DNA from: Bacteroidales bacterium | Lineage (GTDB): Bacteria; Bacteroidota; Bacteroidia; Bacteroidales; UBA932 | Assembly (NCBI GenBank): GCA_017527625.1 | Contig: JAFXPV010000027.1 | Coordinates: 12,553 to 76,552, forward strand | DNA: 64,000 bases | Direction: 5' to 3' | Shown here: piece by piece, positions 1 to 8,956 of the stretch | Position numbering within the stretch: position 1 is the stretch's first letter | Layout: each line of letters starts with the position of its first letter | Translations under genes and position numbers: made by a program | Notes under the pieces: generated by a model | What the model saw: only the letters and a program-made list of their open reading frames with translations | Told to the model about the DNA's origin: nothing | Database searches by the model: none

Positions 1-847
1 CCTCTATGAAGACCTGACCGGCCAGCTGAACGCCCTGAACGCCAACATCGAGGCTCTCAAGGCCATCTATGAAGCCAAGGCGGCCAACAATTTCGTGCAG
101 AACGTGGTGCCCATCGTCCAGGACAAGGACACAGTCGGCTATACCATATTGTTCAACGACAACACCAGTGTGACAGTCTACGACGGCAAGCCTTATGATG
201 GCCAGAAGATAGGCATCGCGCAGTACACTGACGAGAATTATTATTGGGCAGTGATCGACGGCGACAAGATAGAGTGGCTGTACGACGACCTCGAGAGGAT
301 GGTGCAGGCTTCTCCCACCGAGGGCCAGTCTCCCATCTTTATGCTTGACGACAGTTTCGGCGACGGCAAGTACTACTGGGCCTTCAAATATGGCAAGAGC
401 GGCATCAAACAATATCTCTACGACAAGAACGGCAAGAGAGTGGTCGCCACCAACAGCAATGTAGTGCAGCTGTTCTCCGACATCGACGTGACCGACAAGT
501 ACGTGCTGTTCACCCCTCTGGCCGGCGCATCTTTCTACATCCCGCGCTATGAGGCCTTCAGGGTGCGGCTGAGCAGTACGTCAGTCGTGCTTCCCGCTCC
601 CAGCGGTCCGGCGACGGTCAACTATACCGTAGAGTCGGTGCCTGCTACAGTGGCCATCACGGCCCTTACCGAAAAGGGATACAGCGCCGTCCTGACCAAA
701 ACTTATGACGCCACCGCCAAGAAGCTCACGGGGTCGATAACCATCACTGCCGACATCACCGCCGCAGCGAAATCCACCATCGTGCTCCTGGTTTCAGACG
801 GCAACGGCCACACGGAGTCTTACAAGATAGCAGTTACAAAATCATAG
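1..847 (+). CDS. DUF4988/PL29-N-like surface protein, 5' end outside window
   Basis: The frame is open from base 2, so the N-terminus lies upstream of the window. The visible part starts with a short heptad-like coiled coil (LNALNANIEALKAIYEAK). Then comes a module with aromatic YYWAV and YYWAF strands and a WLYDD turn, of the kind seen in the DUF4988 domain found at the N-terminus of Bacteroidota PL29-type proteins. The last ~80 residues look like an Ig-like beta domain. The next gene (from 864) has the same coil-plus-module plan, so the two are paralogues in one operon. A binding or structural role at the cell surface is inference. No lyase catalytic domain is visible here. Confidence 0.7.
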   Translation, partial: LYEDLTGQLNALNANIEALKAIYEAKAANNFVQNVVPIVQDKDTVGYTILFNDNTSVTVYDGKPYDGQKIGIAQYTDENYYWAVIDGDKIEWLYDDLERMVQASPTEGQSPIFMLDDSFGDGKYYWAFKYGKSGIKQYLYDKNGKRVVATNSNVVQLFSDIDVTDKYVLFTPLAGASFYIPRYEAFRVRLSSTSVVLPAPSGPATVNYTVESVPATVAITALTEKGYSAVLTKTYDATAKKLTGSITITADITAAAKSTIVLLVSDGNGHTESYKIAVTKS

Positions 848-863
848 GACAGGAGGAATGAAG

Positions 864-2357
864 ATGAAAAGGATATCAACCATAATTCTCGCAGCGTTCG
901 CTCTTCTGGGCGCAGTTTCCTGCTCCGATGATATGATGCAGCAAGTATCTGCCCTCAAGTCGCGCATCGTCGAGCTGGAAGCCAAGATTTCGGCCATCAA
1001 CGATATGTACTCCAGTACGTCCAAGATTGTCGCCGCACTCGAGGATCACGATATGATCAGGAGCATCACTCCGGTCAAGAGGAACGACAACGACGCATAC
1101 CTTGTGACTTTCGCCAGCGGGCAGACCATTACTCTGATCCAGGGTATAGACGGAGAAGCTCCGAACCTCGGCATCAGGAAATATGAGGACGGCCTCTACT
1201 ACTGGACCGTGCAGTACGGAACCCAGGAGCCGCAGTGGCTGCTCTCAAACCTCGGCCTCAAGGTAAGGGCCAGCGGACTTACTCCCCAGATGAAGATCGA
1301 GGACGGATGGTGGCAGTATTCATACGACGGCGGCGGAACCTGGACCAGGCTCTGCCAGGCCACCGGAACTCCGGGAACTTCCGTATTCAAGAATATAAGC
1401 ATCAACGATTCGTTTGTGACTTTCACCCTTGCAAGCGGCGGAGTGTTCCAGATTCCGACCGAGGCATATTTCCTGCGCGTAGCCGAAAAGTGCCACTCCA
1501 TCAACACAGAACTTGAGACTGCCGCCGAACTGCTCGCCGGCATCGACACTACGATGGCCGTCAAGAGCATCTCCCAGATCAAGGATGGGGAGGAGATCGT
1601 CGGCTACAAGCTGTTCCTCAACAACGGCAAGATGCTTGAGATCCGTTGCGGAAAGGACGAAGTTCCCTTCACTTTCGCCATCAAGAGGGACTACGGCGAC
1701 TGGCTGGACTACTGGACCATCAAGATCGGCGACGGCGAATTCAACTGGGTTTACAAGAACAACGGCGAGAAAGCGCTGGCGTCATCGATGTCGGGCACTC
1801 CGATGCTGAACGTCCGCGACACTCTCGGGGCTTTATATTTCGTCTACAGTTTCTATCCCGACCTGGACGACTTCCAGTGGCTGCGCGACGCTGAAGGCGA
1901 TCTCGTGCCTGCGGATCCCTTCTCCACTTCGGTGATGTTCAAGGCTGTTGCGATAACCGCTGATTACGTGGCCCTGACGATGGCTGACGACAGTGTGATA
2001 TATCTTCCGCTCTATTACGCGAAGAATCCTTCGATCAGCTTCACTCCGCCTCCGGGAATAACCTACGACGCTTCGAAATATCTGTTCTCGCAAGTGGATC
2101 CGGCGACCGCCTATGCGGTGGGGTATACCATCCAGGATGTCCCTTCAAATCTGCAGATAGATGCCATCGGACTTGACGGCGCGAGCGTCACCGGCATCAC
2201 GAAGCTAGTCTCAGGCAAGGATCTCATCGGCAACATCTCATTCACGACACCTGCCGTGTTCCCCAACCCTTCAGGCACCACCAGAGTGCTGGTCTTCCTG
2301 ACCTGGGGCTCCAACGTCACGATGCAGGTGCTCGAATTCAAAAACAAGAGCATTTAA
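864..2357 (+). CDS. DUF4988/PL29-N-like lipoprotein
   Basis: A lipoprotein of about 497 residues with a signal peptide ending in a lipobox at Cys20 (LLGAVSC). A short coiled coil follows (about residues 25-50), then two copies of the DUF4988-like module: YYWTVQYG near 110 and DYWTIKIGDG near 285. The C-terminal ~100 residues look like an Ig-like fold. An in-frame ATG lies at 858, but it touches the AGGAGG at 851-856. The ATG at 864 is properly spaced and gives a cleaner signal peptide, so I start there. It is 16 bases after the previous paralogue and 3 bases before the HAD gene, so the three form one operon. Binding partner and substrate are not evident. Confidence 0.75.
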   Translation: MKRISTIILAAFALLGAVSCSDDMMQQVSALKSRIVELEAKISAINDMYSSTSKIVAALEDHDMIRSITPVKRNDNDAYLVTFASGQTITLIQGIDGEAPNLGIRKYEDGLYYWTVQYGTQEPQWLLSNLGLKVRASGLTPQMKIEDGWWQYSYDGGGTWTRLCQATGTPGTSVFKNISINDSFVTFTLASGGVFQIPTEAYFLRVAEKCHSINTELETAAELLAGIDTTMAVKSISQIKDGEEIVGYKLFLNNGKMLEIRCGKDEVPFTFAIKRDYGDWLDYWTIKIGDGEFNWVYKNNGEKALASSMSGTPMLNVRDTLGALYFVYSFYPDLDDFQWLRDAEGDLVPADPFSTSVMFKAVAITADYVALTMADDSVIYLPLYYAKNPSISFTPPPGITYDASKYLFSQVDPATAYAVGYTIQDVPSNLQIDAIGLDGASVTGITKLVSGKDLIGNISFTTPAVFPNPSGTTRVLVFLTWGSNVTMQVLEFKNKSI

Positions 2358-2360
2358 GGA

Positions 2361-2987
2361 TTGAGTTCATACAAGCATATAATATTCGACATCGACGGGA
2401 CACTTGTAGATACCTACCAGACGGGTCTCGGTTCCCTGCAGGTGACAATCAAGGAATTTCTGAACGAGGACGTGACTCTCAAGTCGCTTGAGAAGTACTT
2501 CGGCATACCCAGCTTCCAGGCTGCGGAGATGCTCTATCCCCAGGATCCCAAGCTGTTCCTGGAAGTGTGGGAGGAGCACTACACGGCTATGCGCCACTAT
2601 TCGCACTTTTTTGACGGTGCGCTGGAGTTGCTCGAAAAGCTCCGCACCGACGGCAAAAAGCTCGGCATAGTAACCTCACGGGCCTTGTATGAATTGCAGC
2701 AGGACCCCATTATGGCTCCGATAATGCATCTTTTCGACGTTATCGTGACTTCCGCCGATTCCGACAAGTACAAACCGGATCCGGCTCCTACCTTCGCCTA
2801 TCTGGCGAAAGCCGGAGTTGCTGCTGAAGACTGCCTGTATGTGGGAGATACCGTCTTTGACGCCAAATGTGCCACAGGTGCGGGCGTTGATTTCGCCCTT
2901 GTGGCGTGGAACGGCATCGATGTGGCTGCTGGAGTCGAGGCTAAATATCACGTCAGCAACGCTGACGAGATTTACGCCATCTGCTAG
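2361..2987 (+). CDS. HAD-superfamily hydrolase (phosphoglycolate phosphatase-like)
   Basis: A cytosolic phosphatase of the haloacid dehalogenase superfamily, 208 residues. Motif I is FDIDGTL with the nucleophile/acid pair Asp10 and Asp12. Motif II is the VTS in KKLGIVTSRA, motif III the Lys of KPDP, and motif IV GDTVFDAK. The helical cap between motifs I and II fits the PGP/beta-PGM-like C1 group. The start is TTG, preceded by AAGGA right after the stop of the lipoprotein gene; there is no ATG at the conserved N-terminus. The natural substrate cannot be read from sequence. The stop codon overlaps that of the convergent downstream gene in the tetranucleotide CTAG (2984-2987). Confidence 0.85.
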   Translation: MSSYKHIIFDIDGTLVDTYQTGLGSLQVTIKEFLNEDVTLKSLEKYFGIPSFQAAEMLYPQDPKLFLEVWEEHYTAMRHYSHFFDGALELLEKLRTDGKKLGIVTSRALYELQQDPIMAPIMHLFDVIVTSADSDKYKPDPAPTFAYLAKAGVAAEDCLYVGDTVFDAKCATGAGVDFALVAWNGIDVAAGVEAKYHVSNADEIYAIC

Positions 2988-3388
2988 TATTTGTCGTCGG
3001 CCATCCTTTTATCCCTTCTCTTCTTGTTCCTTCCAGCGTCGGTCTTGAGATATTTGGCCCACTGTTCTTCGGTGAATATCTGCTCCATTGCGACGTCGAT
3101 GTAGTGTCCCCACTTGTCGGACACTCTCTGATAGTTGCCCGAGGTGGGAGATACACCCGACTTGGAGAGCCTCTCCACTTCTTCGTAATATAGCGCGTAT
3201 GCGTGCTGGAGCAGGGTGTCTATCTTGAAAACCTGAGCGGCATCGAGGCCAAGGTCGCGTTCCAGCTGGTCCGCCATCTTGGCCGCGAGCTCCATCGGGT
3301 CGGGCATTTCATTGTTCTGCTGCGCGGCGGCGCCGAAGCTGACAGACATCGCGGCAATGACAGCAAGTGTGAAAATGAATTTATGCAT
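2984..3388 (-). CDS. Small secreted helical protein, unknown function
   Basis: A 134-residue protein with an N-terminal signal peptide (about residues 1-22, ending SFGAAAQ). The rest is charged and helical, with the phrase FTEEQWAKY and a Lys/Arg/Asp-rich tail. The pattern (signal peptide, helices, a TxEQ-like phrase) recalls the Spy/LTXXQ and DUF4890-type periplasmic proteins common in Bacteroidota. That is a resemblance, not an assignment. A minus-strand TAAATTTG box at 3425-3418 lies 30 bases upstream of the ATG. The gene converges on the HAD gene and overlaps its stop codon. Confidence 0.65.
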   Translation of the reverse strand: MHKFIFTLAVIAAMSVSFGAAAQQNNEMPDPMELAAKMADQLERDLGLDAAQVFKIDTLLQHAYALYYEEVERLSKSGVSPTSGNYQRVSDKWGHYIDVAMEQIFTEEQWAKYLKTDAGRNKKRRDKRMADDKY

Positions 3389-3402
3389 AGTAGGGTTTTT
3401 CT

Positions 3403-3410
3403 TATCTTTG
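3403..3410 (+). promoter_or_regulatory. TAnnTTTG promoter box for the C69 dipeptidase
   Basis: TATCTTTG matches the Bacteroidota sigma-ABfr -7 box and lies 46 bases before the dipeptidase ATG. No clear TTG sits at the expected -33 spacing. Confidence 0.5.
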
Positions 3411-3417
3411 TCTGATG

Positions 3418-3425
3418 CAAATTTA
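3418..3425 (-). promoter_or_regulatory. TAnnTTTG promoter box for the small secreted protein
   Basis: TAAATTTG on the minus strand, 29 bases before the ATG at 3388. It is nearly back-to-back with the plus-strand box at 3403-3410, making a compact divergent promoter. A possible TTG (3443-3441) is 15 bases upstream, shorter than usual. Confidence 0.5.
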
Positions 3426-3456
3426 AAAAATAGATTCTCACAATAATACTGCCAAT

Positions 3457-5154
3457 ATGAAAAAAGCTTCCTTACTGTCTGTCCTTATGGCTGTATGCCT
3501 TCTGGCGGACGTCTGCCCCACCGACGCTTGTACCAATATAATAGTTACCAGAGGCGCTTCGGCCGACGGTTCGACGATGGTGACCTATGCCGCCGACAGC
3601 CACCAGCTGTACGGCGTGCTGTATTACCACCCTGCCGCAGACTGGCCCGCCGGTGCAAAGCTCCCCGTGCACAGCTGGGACGAGGGCACATTCCTGGGCT
3701 ACATCGACCAGGTTCCGCACACCTACCAGACAGTCGGTAATATGAACCAATACCAGCTGACTATCACCGAGACCACCTTTGGCGGCCGTAGCGGCCTTGA
3801 GAACGAGGGCGGCATCGACTACGGTTCGCTGATCTACATCACCCTCCAGAGGGCACGCACCGCCCGTGAGGCCATCGCAATGATGGATGCCCTGACCCAG
3901 CAGTGGGGCTATCCGAGCGAGGGCGAGTCGTTCTCCATAGCCGACGGCAAGGAGGCCTGGATTATGGAGATGGTGGGCAAAGGTTCGCAGAAGGGCACAG
4001 TATGGGTAGCCCGCAGGATTCCGGACGGATATATCTCAGCCCACGCCAATCAGGCCCGTATCCACACCTTCCCCCTGAACGACCCTGAGAACTGCCTCTA
4101 TTCGAAAGACGTGATCTCTTTCGCACGCAGCAAAGGCTTCTTCAGCGGCAAGGATGCCGACTTCAGTTTCTGCGACGCATACTGCCCCATCGATTTCGGA
4201 GGGGCGAGGGCTTGCGAGGCCAGGGTCTGGTCTGCATTCAACATCCTGACCGGCGGCTCCTTCAGCTGGATTGACGACAAGGGCAAGAGCCACGTGGCAG
4301 ATGCCGACGACTATCTCGACTTCGCGATGGGCCACAACCTCGGCCACAAGATGCCGCTCTTCGTCAAGCCGGCGCAGAAAGTCAGCGTAAGGGCTCTGTC
4401 AGACGTAATGCGCGACCACTTCGAGGACACTCCTATGGATATGACCCAGGATGTCGGCGCAGGCCCCAACCACGTGCCGTACAGATGGCGTCCTATGAGC
4501 TTCAGCGTCGACGGAGCGAGCTATGTCCACGAAAGGGCCATCGCCACCCAGCAGACAGGATTCTGGATCCTCAGCCAGTCCCGCAGCTGGCTGCCCGACG
4601 AGATCGGCGGCATCCAGTGGTTCGGCGTGGACGATGCCGGCACTTCAGCCCTCACACCTATGTACACCAATATCACTGCAGTTCCCGAGTGCTTCCGCGA
4701 GGGCAACGGCAGTATGATCGAATACTCTCCGACCTCCGCTTTCTGGCAGGTCAACAAGGTCACCCACTTCGCCTATCTGATGTACGACCGTGTGGCTCCC
4801 GTAATCCTGAAAGAGGTTGTAAGACACGAAAACCTCGGTCTGGACGCAGTGGCTTTTGCAGATGAAAGGGCAGGCAAACTGCTGGCCGAAGGCCGTCGTG
4901 CCGAGGCTCTCCAGGTGCTGACGGACGTGAGCTGCGGCCTGGCCGAAAGGATGATGACCCGCTGGCAGCAGCTGGAGAACGAGCTGCTCGTGAAATTTAT
5001 GGACGGCAACATCAAGGTCCAGAATCCCGACGGCAGCTTCAAGCTCGAAACCGAGGGCAGCGACATTCCCGCAGGCCCTGAGCATCCCGCTTTCCCCGAG
5101 CGCTGGCTGCGCGGCATAGTGAAGGACCACGGGGATATTCTCCGCTCCAATTAG
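3457..5154 (+). CDS. C69-family dipeptidase
   Basis: An exported peptidase of family C69 (formerly U34, dipeptidase A-like), 565 residues. These are N-terminal nucleophile hydrolases in which a Cys becomes the first residue after maturation. Here it is Cys25 in DACTNIIV, directly after the signal peptide. Also family-typical are the early TRGASADGS, the stretch NEGGIDYGSL and the IADGKEAWIMEMVG segment. The length fits secreted Bacteroidota members. It probably cleaves peptides in the periplasm or outside the cell, supplying dipeptides. A small lipoprotein gene follows after 11 bases, probably co-transcribed. Confidence 0.88.
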   Translation: MKKASLLSVLMAVCLLADVCPTDACTNIIVTRGASADGSTMVTYAADSHQLYGVLYYHPAADWPAGAKLPVHSWDEGTFLGYIDQVPHTYQTVGNMNQYQLTITETTFGGRSGLENEGGIDYGSLIYITLQRARTAREAIAMMDALTQQWGYPSEGESFSIADGKEAWIMEMVGKGSQKGTVWVARRIPDGYISAHANQARIHTFPLNDPENCLYSKDVISFARSKGFFSGKDADFSFCDAYCPIDFGGARACEARVWSAFNILTGGSFSWIDDKGKSHVADADDYLDFAMGHNLGHKMPLFVKPAQKVSVRALSDVMRDHFEDTPMDMTQDVGAGPNHVPYRWRPMSFSVDGASYVHERAIATQQTGFWILSQSRSWLPDEIGGIQWFGVDDAGTSALTPMYTNITAVPECFREGNGSMIEYSPTSAFWQVNKVTHFAYLMYDRVAPVILKEVVRHENLGLDAVAFADERAGKLLAEGRRAEALQVLTDVSCGLAERMMTRWQQLENELLVKFMDGNIKVQNPDGSFKLETEGSDIPAGPEHPAFPERWLRGIVKDHGDILRSN

Positions 5155-5165
5155 AAACAATTGAT

Positions 5166-5555
5166 GTGATGAAAAAGATATCAGTCATTCTTTGTGCGGC
5201 GCTCCTGCTTTGCGCCTGCACTGACGACAAGGCCGGCAAGGCTGCCGAAGGCTTCCTGACCAGCTACCTGACTATGGATTATGACGCCGCGGCCGCCTAT
5301 TGCGACAGCAGCGTGACAGCGAACCTGCGCATCGCCACCGAAGACTGGCAGTCGCTCGACACTACGCTGCTGGCCAGGATCAAAGACGCAGCTGCCGCCA
5401 CCCGTTTCGAGATTACGTCGGTAGACGACGAATCTGAAAAGGGCAGGGCATACGTCAAATATCTGCTCTATCCGATGGGCAGTGAAGTCGGTCAGGAGAT
5501 GAATATGACCCTGACCAAGGAAGGTGGCAAGTGGCTTGTGAGCGCCTTGAATTAG
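5166..5555 (+). CDS. Small lipoprotein, DUF4878/NTF2-like
   Basis: A 129-residue lipoprotein. The signal peptide ends in LLLCAC, with the lipidated Cys at residue 18 counting from the first ATG. A second ATG follows directly, and either could start. The mature part has the pattern of NTF2-like DUF4878 proteins: an N-terminal helix (AAEGFLTSYLTMDYDAAAAYC), then strands ending in GGKWLVSALN. It lies 11 bases after the C69 dipeptidase. Its function is unknown. Its stop overlaps the stop of the convergent beta-barrel gene. Confidence 0.65.
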   Translation: MMKKISVILCAALLLCACTDDKAGKAAEGFLTSYLTMDYDAAAAYCDSSVTANLRIATEDWQSLDTTLLARIKDAAAATRFEITSVDDESEKGRAYVKYLLYPMGSEVGQEMNMTLTKEGGKWLVSALN

Positions 5556-6202
5556 AACATCAGACCCAGCGAAATCTCGAGGCCGGCAGCCATATCGCGC
5601 TTTGCGTTGGCGGCGTTGTCGATGTACTGCTGTGCGCTGATCACGCGGCCGAAGTTCCAGACATACTGTGCGCTGACCTGGAAGCGGCGCATAATCTCGA
5701 TGCCTCCGCCGATGCCGAGGCCGTAAGAGAAGCGGTTCGGATCCTGGGTGAAGCTGGTGAGGAAGTCCATAACCCTCTTGTCACCGTCTTTCGGGGCAGA
5801 AGGCCTGTTCTTGATGTTGTAGCCGATGTAAGGGCTCAGCTGCACGAAAGGACGCAGGGCCACGAGGTCGATGCCCCACTGGATGTTGATGGGGAGCTCA
5901 AGGTAGCTCAGGCTCCAGGAATACTTGTCGCCGAACTGGTTGCCTTTCTTGGAAAGGAACATCAGCTCAGGCTGCAGGGTGAAACCTGCGAGGCTTTCGG
6001 TCTGGTATCCGATGCCGGCGTGGAAGCCCGAAAAATTCCGTGCATCCACTGCAAGTTGCTGGGCCTGGTCCTTGATGGACTGGGTCAGGTCGAGATGAGT
6101 GTAGCTGAAACCGCCCTTGATGACGAGGCCTTCCGCCTTTGCGCTGAAGCTGGCGGCAGCGGCCATCACCACTATGGCGAGAGATGCGATTATTCGTTTC
6201 AT
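5552..6202 (-). CDS. Outer-membrane beta-barrel protein (PorT-like)
   Basis: A 216-residue protein with a signal peptide (about 1-23). Alternating strands typical of small eight-stranded barrels follow (GFHAGIGYQT, FTLQPELMFL, SYLELPINIQW, FQVSAQYVWNFG), and it ends in the aromatic LGLMF usual for barrels inserted by BamA. It fits the outer-membrane beta-barrel/PorT families of Bacteroidota. The ATG overlaps the thioredoxin stop (TAATG), so the two are translationally coupled. Its cargo or partner is unknown. Confidence 0.75.
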   Translation of the reverse strand: MKRIIASLAIVVMAAAASFSAKAEGLVIKGGFSYTHLDLTQSIKDQAQQLAVDARNFSGFHAGIGYQTESLAGFTLQPELMFLSKKGNQFGDKYSWSLSYLELPINIQWGIDLVALRPFVQLSPYIGYNIKNRPSAPKDGDKRVMDFLTSFTQDPNRFSYGLGIGGGIEIMRRFQVSAQYVWNFGRVISAQQYIDNAANAKRDMAAGLEISLGLMF

Positions 6203-6516
6203 TACAGCAGCGATTTGATTTTGTCTTCGATTTCCTGTTTGGGAACTGCGCCGACCAGACGGTCCACCAGTTCGCCGTTCTTGAAGAAAAGAAGCGTGGG
6301 GATGTTGCGGATAGAATATTTCATAGGGATTGCATCATTCTCATCCACGTTGCATTTGCATATTTTGATTTTGCCTTCGTATTCGCCGGCAAGCTCTTCT
6401 ACGATGGGAGAGACCCTTCTGCAGGGGCCGCACCAGGGAGCCCAGAAATCAACCATTACAGGCAGTCCTTCGCTGAGGATTGCATCGAAATTTGAATCAG
6501 AAATGTTAAGTTCCAT
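6202..6516 (-). CDS. trxA: Thioredoxin
   Basis: A 104-residue single-domain thioredoxin, the usual length. The active site is WCGPC at residues 28-32, followed by RR where E. coli has K. The cis-proline is in RNIPTLLFF, and the buried Asp is in MVDFWAPWC. There is no signal peptide, so it acts in the cytosol as a disulfide reductase. It is first in a two-gene unit with the beta-barrel gene, which it overlaps by one base. A minus-strand TAATTTTG box lies at 6580-6573. Confidence 0.93.
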   Translation of the reverse strand: MELNISDSNFDAILSEGLPVMVDFWAPWCGPCRRVSPIVEELAGEYEGKIKICKCNVDENDAIPMKYSIRNIPTLLFFKNGELVDRLVGAVPKQEIEDKIKSLL

Positions 6517-6572
6517 AATATTTGGCCTCTATTTTTAGTTGTTGCGAAAGTAGCAAATATTTTGCCGTAAAG

Positions 6573-6580
6573 CAAAATTA
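6573..6580 (-). promoter_or_regulatory. TAnnTTTG promoter box for trxA
   Basis: TAATTTTG read on the minus strand, 56 bases before the trxA ATG. There is no TTG at the ideal upstream distance. It lies in a 140-base divergent intergenic region shared with the efflux operon. Confidence 0.45.
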
Positions 6581-6601
6581 CTGAAAAGCCCTTCCAGATT
6601 G

Positions 6602-6630
6602 TTGTAAGGAACAATTTTTGCATATCTTTG
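6602..6630 (+). promoter_or_regulatory. Promoter of the RND efflux operon
   Basis: TTG (6602-6604), 18 bases, then TATCTTTG (6623-6630): a full Bacteroidota promoter. Transcription would start near 6635. This rules out the TTG at 6618 as translation start and leaves the GTG at 6657 as the first suitable codon, with a leader of about 20 bases. Confidence 0.65.
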
Positions 6631-6656
6631 CGGCTTCAGAAAAAATAGTTATTCAC

Positions 6657-7934
6657 GTGAGATCATTTATAGCGGCAGCCATACTTCTCTTTGCGGCTGC
6701 TTTCCAACTGCCTGCCCAGAACGACGTGCTGCGTCTGTCTCTTGAGGAGGCCCAGAAGATGGCGATAGAGCGCAACCGCACTCTCGAAAATGCCACGATT
6801 GATGTTAAAATCGCCCAGGCCAACAGGTGGCAGGCCATTGCCAGTATGTTGCCCCAGGTCAACGCCAGCGGCACCTACAACGATATGTTCGGCTACCTTA
6901 TGAACTTCGGCGGAATGTCCATAGCCCTGCCCAGCAGCGCTTCGATGGGCGTCACCGCTTCAATGGCGCTGAGCGGCGCACAGGTGCTGAACGCTGCGAT
7001 CAGCAAGATCTCCCAGCAGATGTCGGATATAACGGCCCATCAGACCGAGCAGAATGTGGCCAGCCAGGTCAAGACCCTGTATTATTCGATACTTATGGCC
7101 GACCAGACCATAGCCCTGCTCCACGACAACCTCGCCGGCGTACAGCGGCTCTATGATTTTTCACAGCAGTCTGTGGACGTCGGTGCCTCGGAGCAGGTCA
7201 GCGCAGACCAGCTGATGGTGCAGGTGGCTTCTGCCAAGACTGCCATCAAAAACTCCGAGAACAGTCTTGAGATGCTCTACAACAGCCTCAGGCTTCAGCT
7301 CGACCTTGACCCCGACGCCGAGATTGTGCTCACCGACACCATCGACAAACTGCTCGATATGGATGCCGGTCTGGCTATGATGAACGAGCAGTTCAATCTC
7401 GACAACAACTATAATTACCAGCTGCTGAAGAAGAATGTCGAGCTGGCCCGCAAGCAGATCACCCTCAACAAGTGGAGCCTGGCCCCGACGGTCAGCCTTG
7501 CATATCAGTTTTCGGCCAAGCACAACTTCGGCGAAGGTATGGATATGACCCCTCCGAATACGATGAATGTGATGGTAAGCGTGCCCATCTTCTCAAGCCT
7601 GTCGAACACCAAGAAGATCCAGAGCGCCAAGATGTCTTACCAGAAGCAGCTCAATACTCTTGCCGAGACTGAAAACAGCCTTCAGATCCAGTACCGTCAG
7701 CTTTGCTACAACCTGCAGAACGCGTACGCGAAATACATCGACCAGAAGCAGGCCGTCGAGGTCAACAAGAGAGTCTTCGACAATATCTCCCGCAAATATG
7801 AGCAGGGCTATTCCAGCGCGCTGGAGATGACGAACGCCAGCACCACCCTCATCACTTCCCAGAGTGCATACGTGCAGGCGGTCCTCGAGTTCGTGAATGC
7901 CCAGATAGAACTGGAAAAACTGTTGAACAACTAA
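6657..7934 (+). CDS. TolC-family outer-membrane efflux protein
   Basis: The outer-membrane channel of a tripartite RND pump, about 425 residues from the GTG at 6657. That start leaves a clean signal peptide (VRSFIAAAILLFAAAFQLPAQ). The body has the duplicated TolC layout of long helices (EEAQKMAIERNRTLENA; then KKNVELARKQITLNKW in the second half) and short barrel strands (LAPTVSLAYQFS). The longest open frame begins at 6618, inside the promoter, so I reject that start. Adaptor and permease genes follow in the order usual for Bacteroidota. Substrates are not predictable. Confidence 0.88.
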   Translation: MRSFIAAAILLFAAAFQLPAQNDVLRLSLEEAQKMAIERNRTLENATIDVKIAQANRWQAIASMLPQVNASGTYNDMFGYLMNFGGMSIALPSSASMGVTASMALSGAQVLNAAISKISQQMSDITAHQTEQNVASQVKTLYYSILMADQTIALLHDNLAGVQRLYDFSQQSVDVGASEQVSADQLMVQVASAKTAIKNSENSLEMLYNSLRLQLDLDPDAEIVLTDTIDKLLDMDAGLAMMNEQFNLDNNYNYQLLKKNVELARKQITLNKWSLAPTVSLAYQFSAKHNFGEGMDMTPPNTMNVMVSVPIFSSLSNTKKIQSAKMSYQKQLNTLAETENSLQIQYRQLCYNLQNAYAKYIDQKQAVEVNKRVFDNISRKYEQGYSSALEMTNASTTLITSQSAYVQAVLEFVNAQIELEKLLNN

Positions 7935-7951
7935 AGAATATATAAGTACCT

Positions 7952-8956
7952 ATGAAAAAGATATCAGTTTTTGCGCTCTGCGCTCTTGTGTTGGTGACCG
8001 GCTGCAAGATGAAGCCCCAGATCGAAGAAGAGCAGCGTGAAGAGCTTGTAGAGGTTGCGCCGCTGACGGCGTCAACAGTTGAAAGGGTTCTGTCTCTGTC
8101 GACGACCCTCGAAGGCTATCAGAAGATGGACATCGCGCCCTCAGTGACAGGACGCATCGAACATATATACACCGAGGTGGGCACGAGGGTGTCTACCGGT
8201 TCCAACCTTGTGCGTATGGACCAGAACCAGTACACCACCACCAAGCTGACCTATACCAATCTCCAGCAGGAGCTTGCACGTATGGAAGCTCTGGTTGCGA
8301 CTGGTGCCATCTCGAAGCAGACCTACGACCAGACCAAGCTGAGCTTTGACCAGACGGCCGAAAGCCTGCGCTTCCTTGAGGAGAACACCTACGTGAAGGC
8401 CAAGTTCCCCGGCGTCATCTCTGCCAAAAACTATGAGGACGGCGAGCTCTACAGCGGCCAGGCCATCCTGACGCTGACCCAGATCAATGTGCTCAAGGCC
8501 CTGGTCAACGTGCCGGAGTCGTACTTCCCGCTTGTCCACAAGGGTATGAGCGTAGATGTGCTCTGCGACATTTATCCCGGCGAGACTTTCAAGGGTTCCA
8601 TTGACATCGTATATCCTACCATAGACCCTGCTTCACATACCTTTCAGGTGAGGATACGCATCCCCAACGGCGGAGAGCGTCTGCGCCCCGGAATGTATGC
8701 TTATGCCAAGCTTGCCCTCGGCAAGGTTGAGGCTATGGTCCTTCCTTATCAGAGTGTCCAGAAGCTCACCGGTTCCAACGAAAGGTATATCTACGTCAAC
8801 GACAACGGCGTTGCAAGGCGTGTCTTCGTCAAACTGGGCGAGAGGTATGACGACAAGATTGAAATAGAGAGCGACGAGCTCAATCCCGGTGAGGAGATTG
8901 TCGTTACAGGTGCAGAGAAGCTGGTGGACGGCGTGAAACTTAAGATCAACAGGTAA
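7952..8956 (+). CDS. RND efflux periplasmic adaptor (membrane fusion protein)
   Basis: A 334-residue lipoprotein adaptor of the HlyD/AcrA type. The lipobox is LVTGC with Cys18. The barrel-sandwich half-motif (IAPSVTGRIEHIYTEVGTRV) is at about residues 60-80. A short helical hairpin with GAISKQTYDQ follows, then the second lipoyl half (KAKFPGVISAKNYEDGELY) and beta-barrel and membrane-proximal domains. It joins the TolC-like channel to the inner-membrane permease. It begins 17 bases after the channel gene, and its stop overlaps the permease ATG (TAATG). Confidence 0.9.
   Translation: MKKISVFALCALVLVTGCKMKPQIEEEQREELVEVAPLTASTVERVLSLSTTLEGYQKMDIAPSVTGRIEHIYTEVGTRVSTGSNLVRMDQNQYTTTKLTYTNLQQELARMEALVATGAISKQTYDQTKLSFDQTAESLRFLEENTYVKAKFPGVISAKNYEDGELYSGQAILTLTQINVLKALVNVPESYFPLVHKGMSVDVLCDIYPGETFKGSIDIVYPTIDPASHTFQVRIRIPNGGERLRPGMYAYAKLALGKVEAMVLPYQSVQKLTGSNERYIYVNDNGVARRVFVKLGERYDDKIEIESDELNPGEEIVVTGAEKLVDGVKLKINR

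Noticed and set aside
6618..6656. TTG start for the TolC-like protein
   Set aside because: It falls within the promoter and would precede the transcription start; the GTG at 6657 gives a proper signal peptide.
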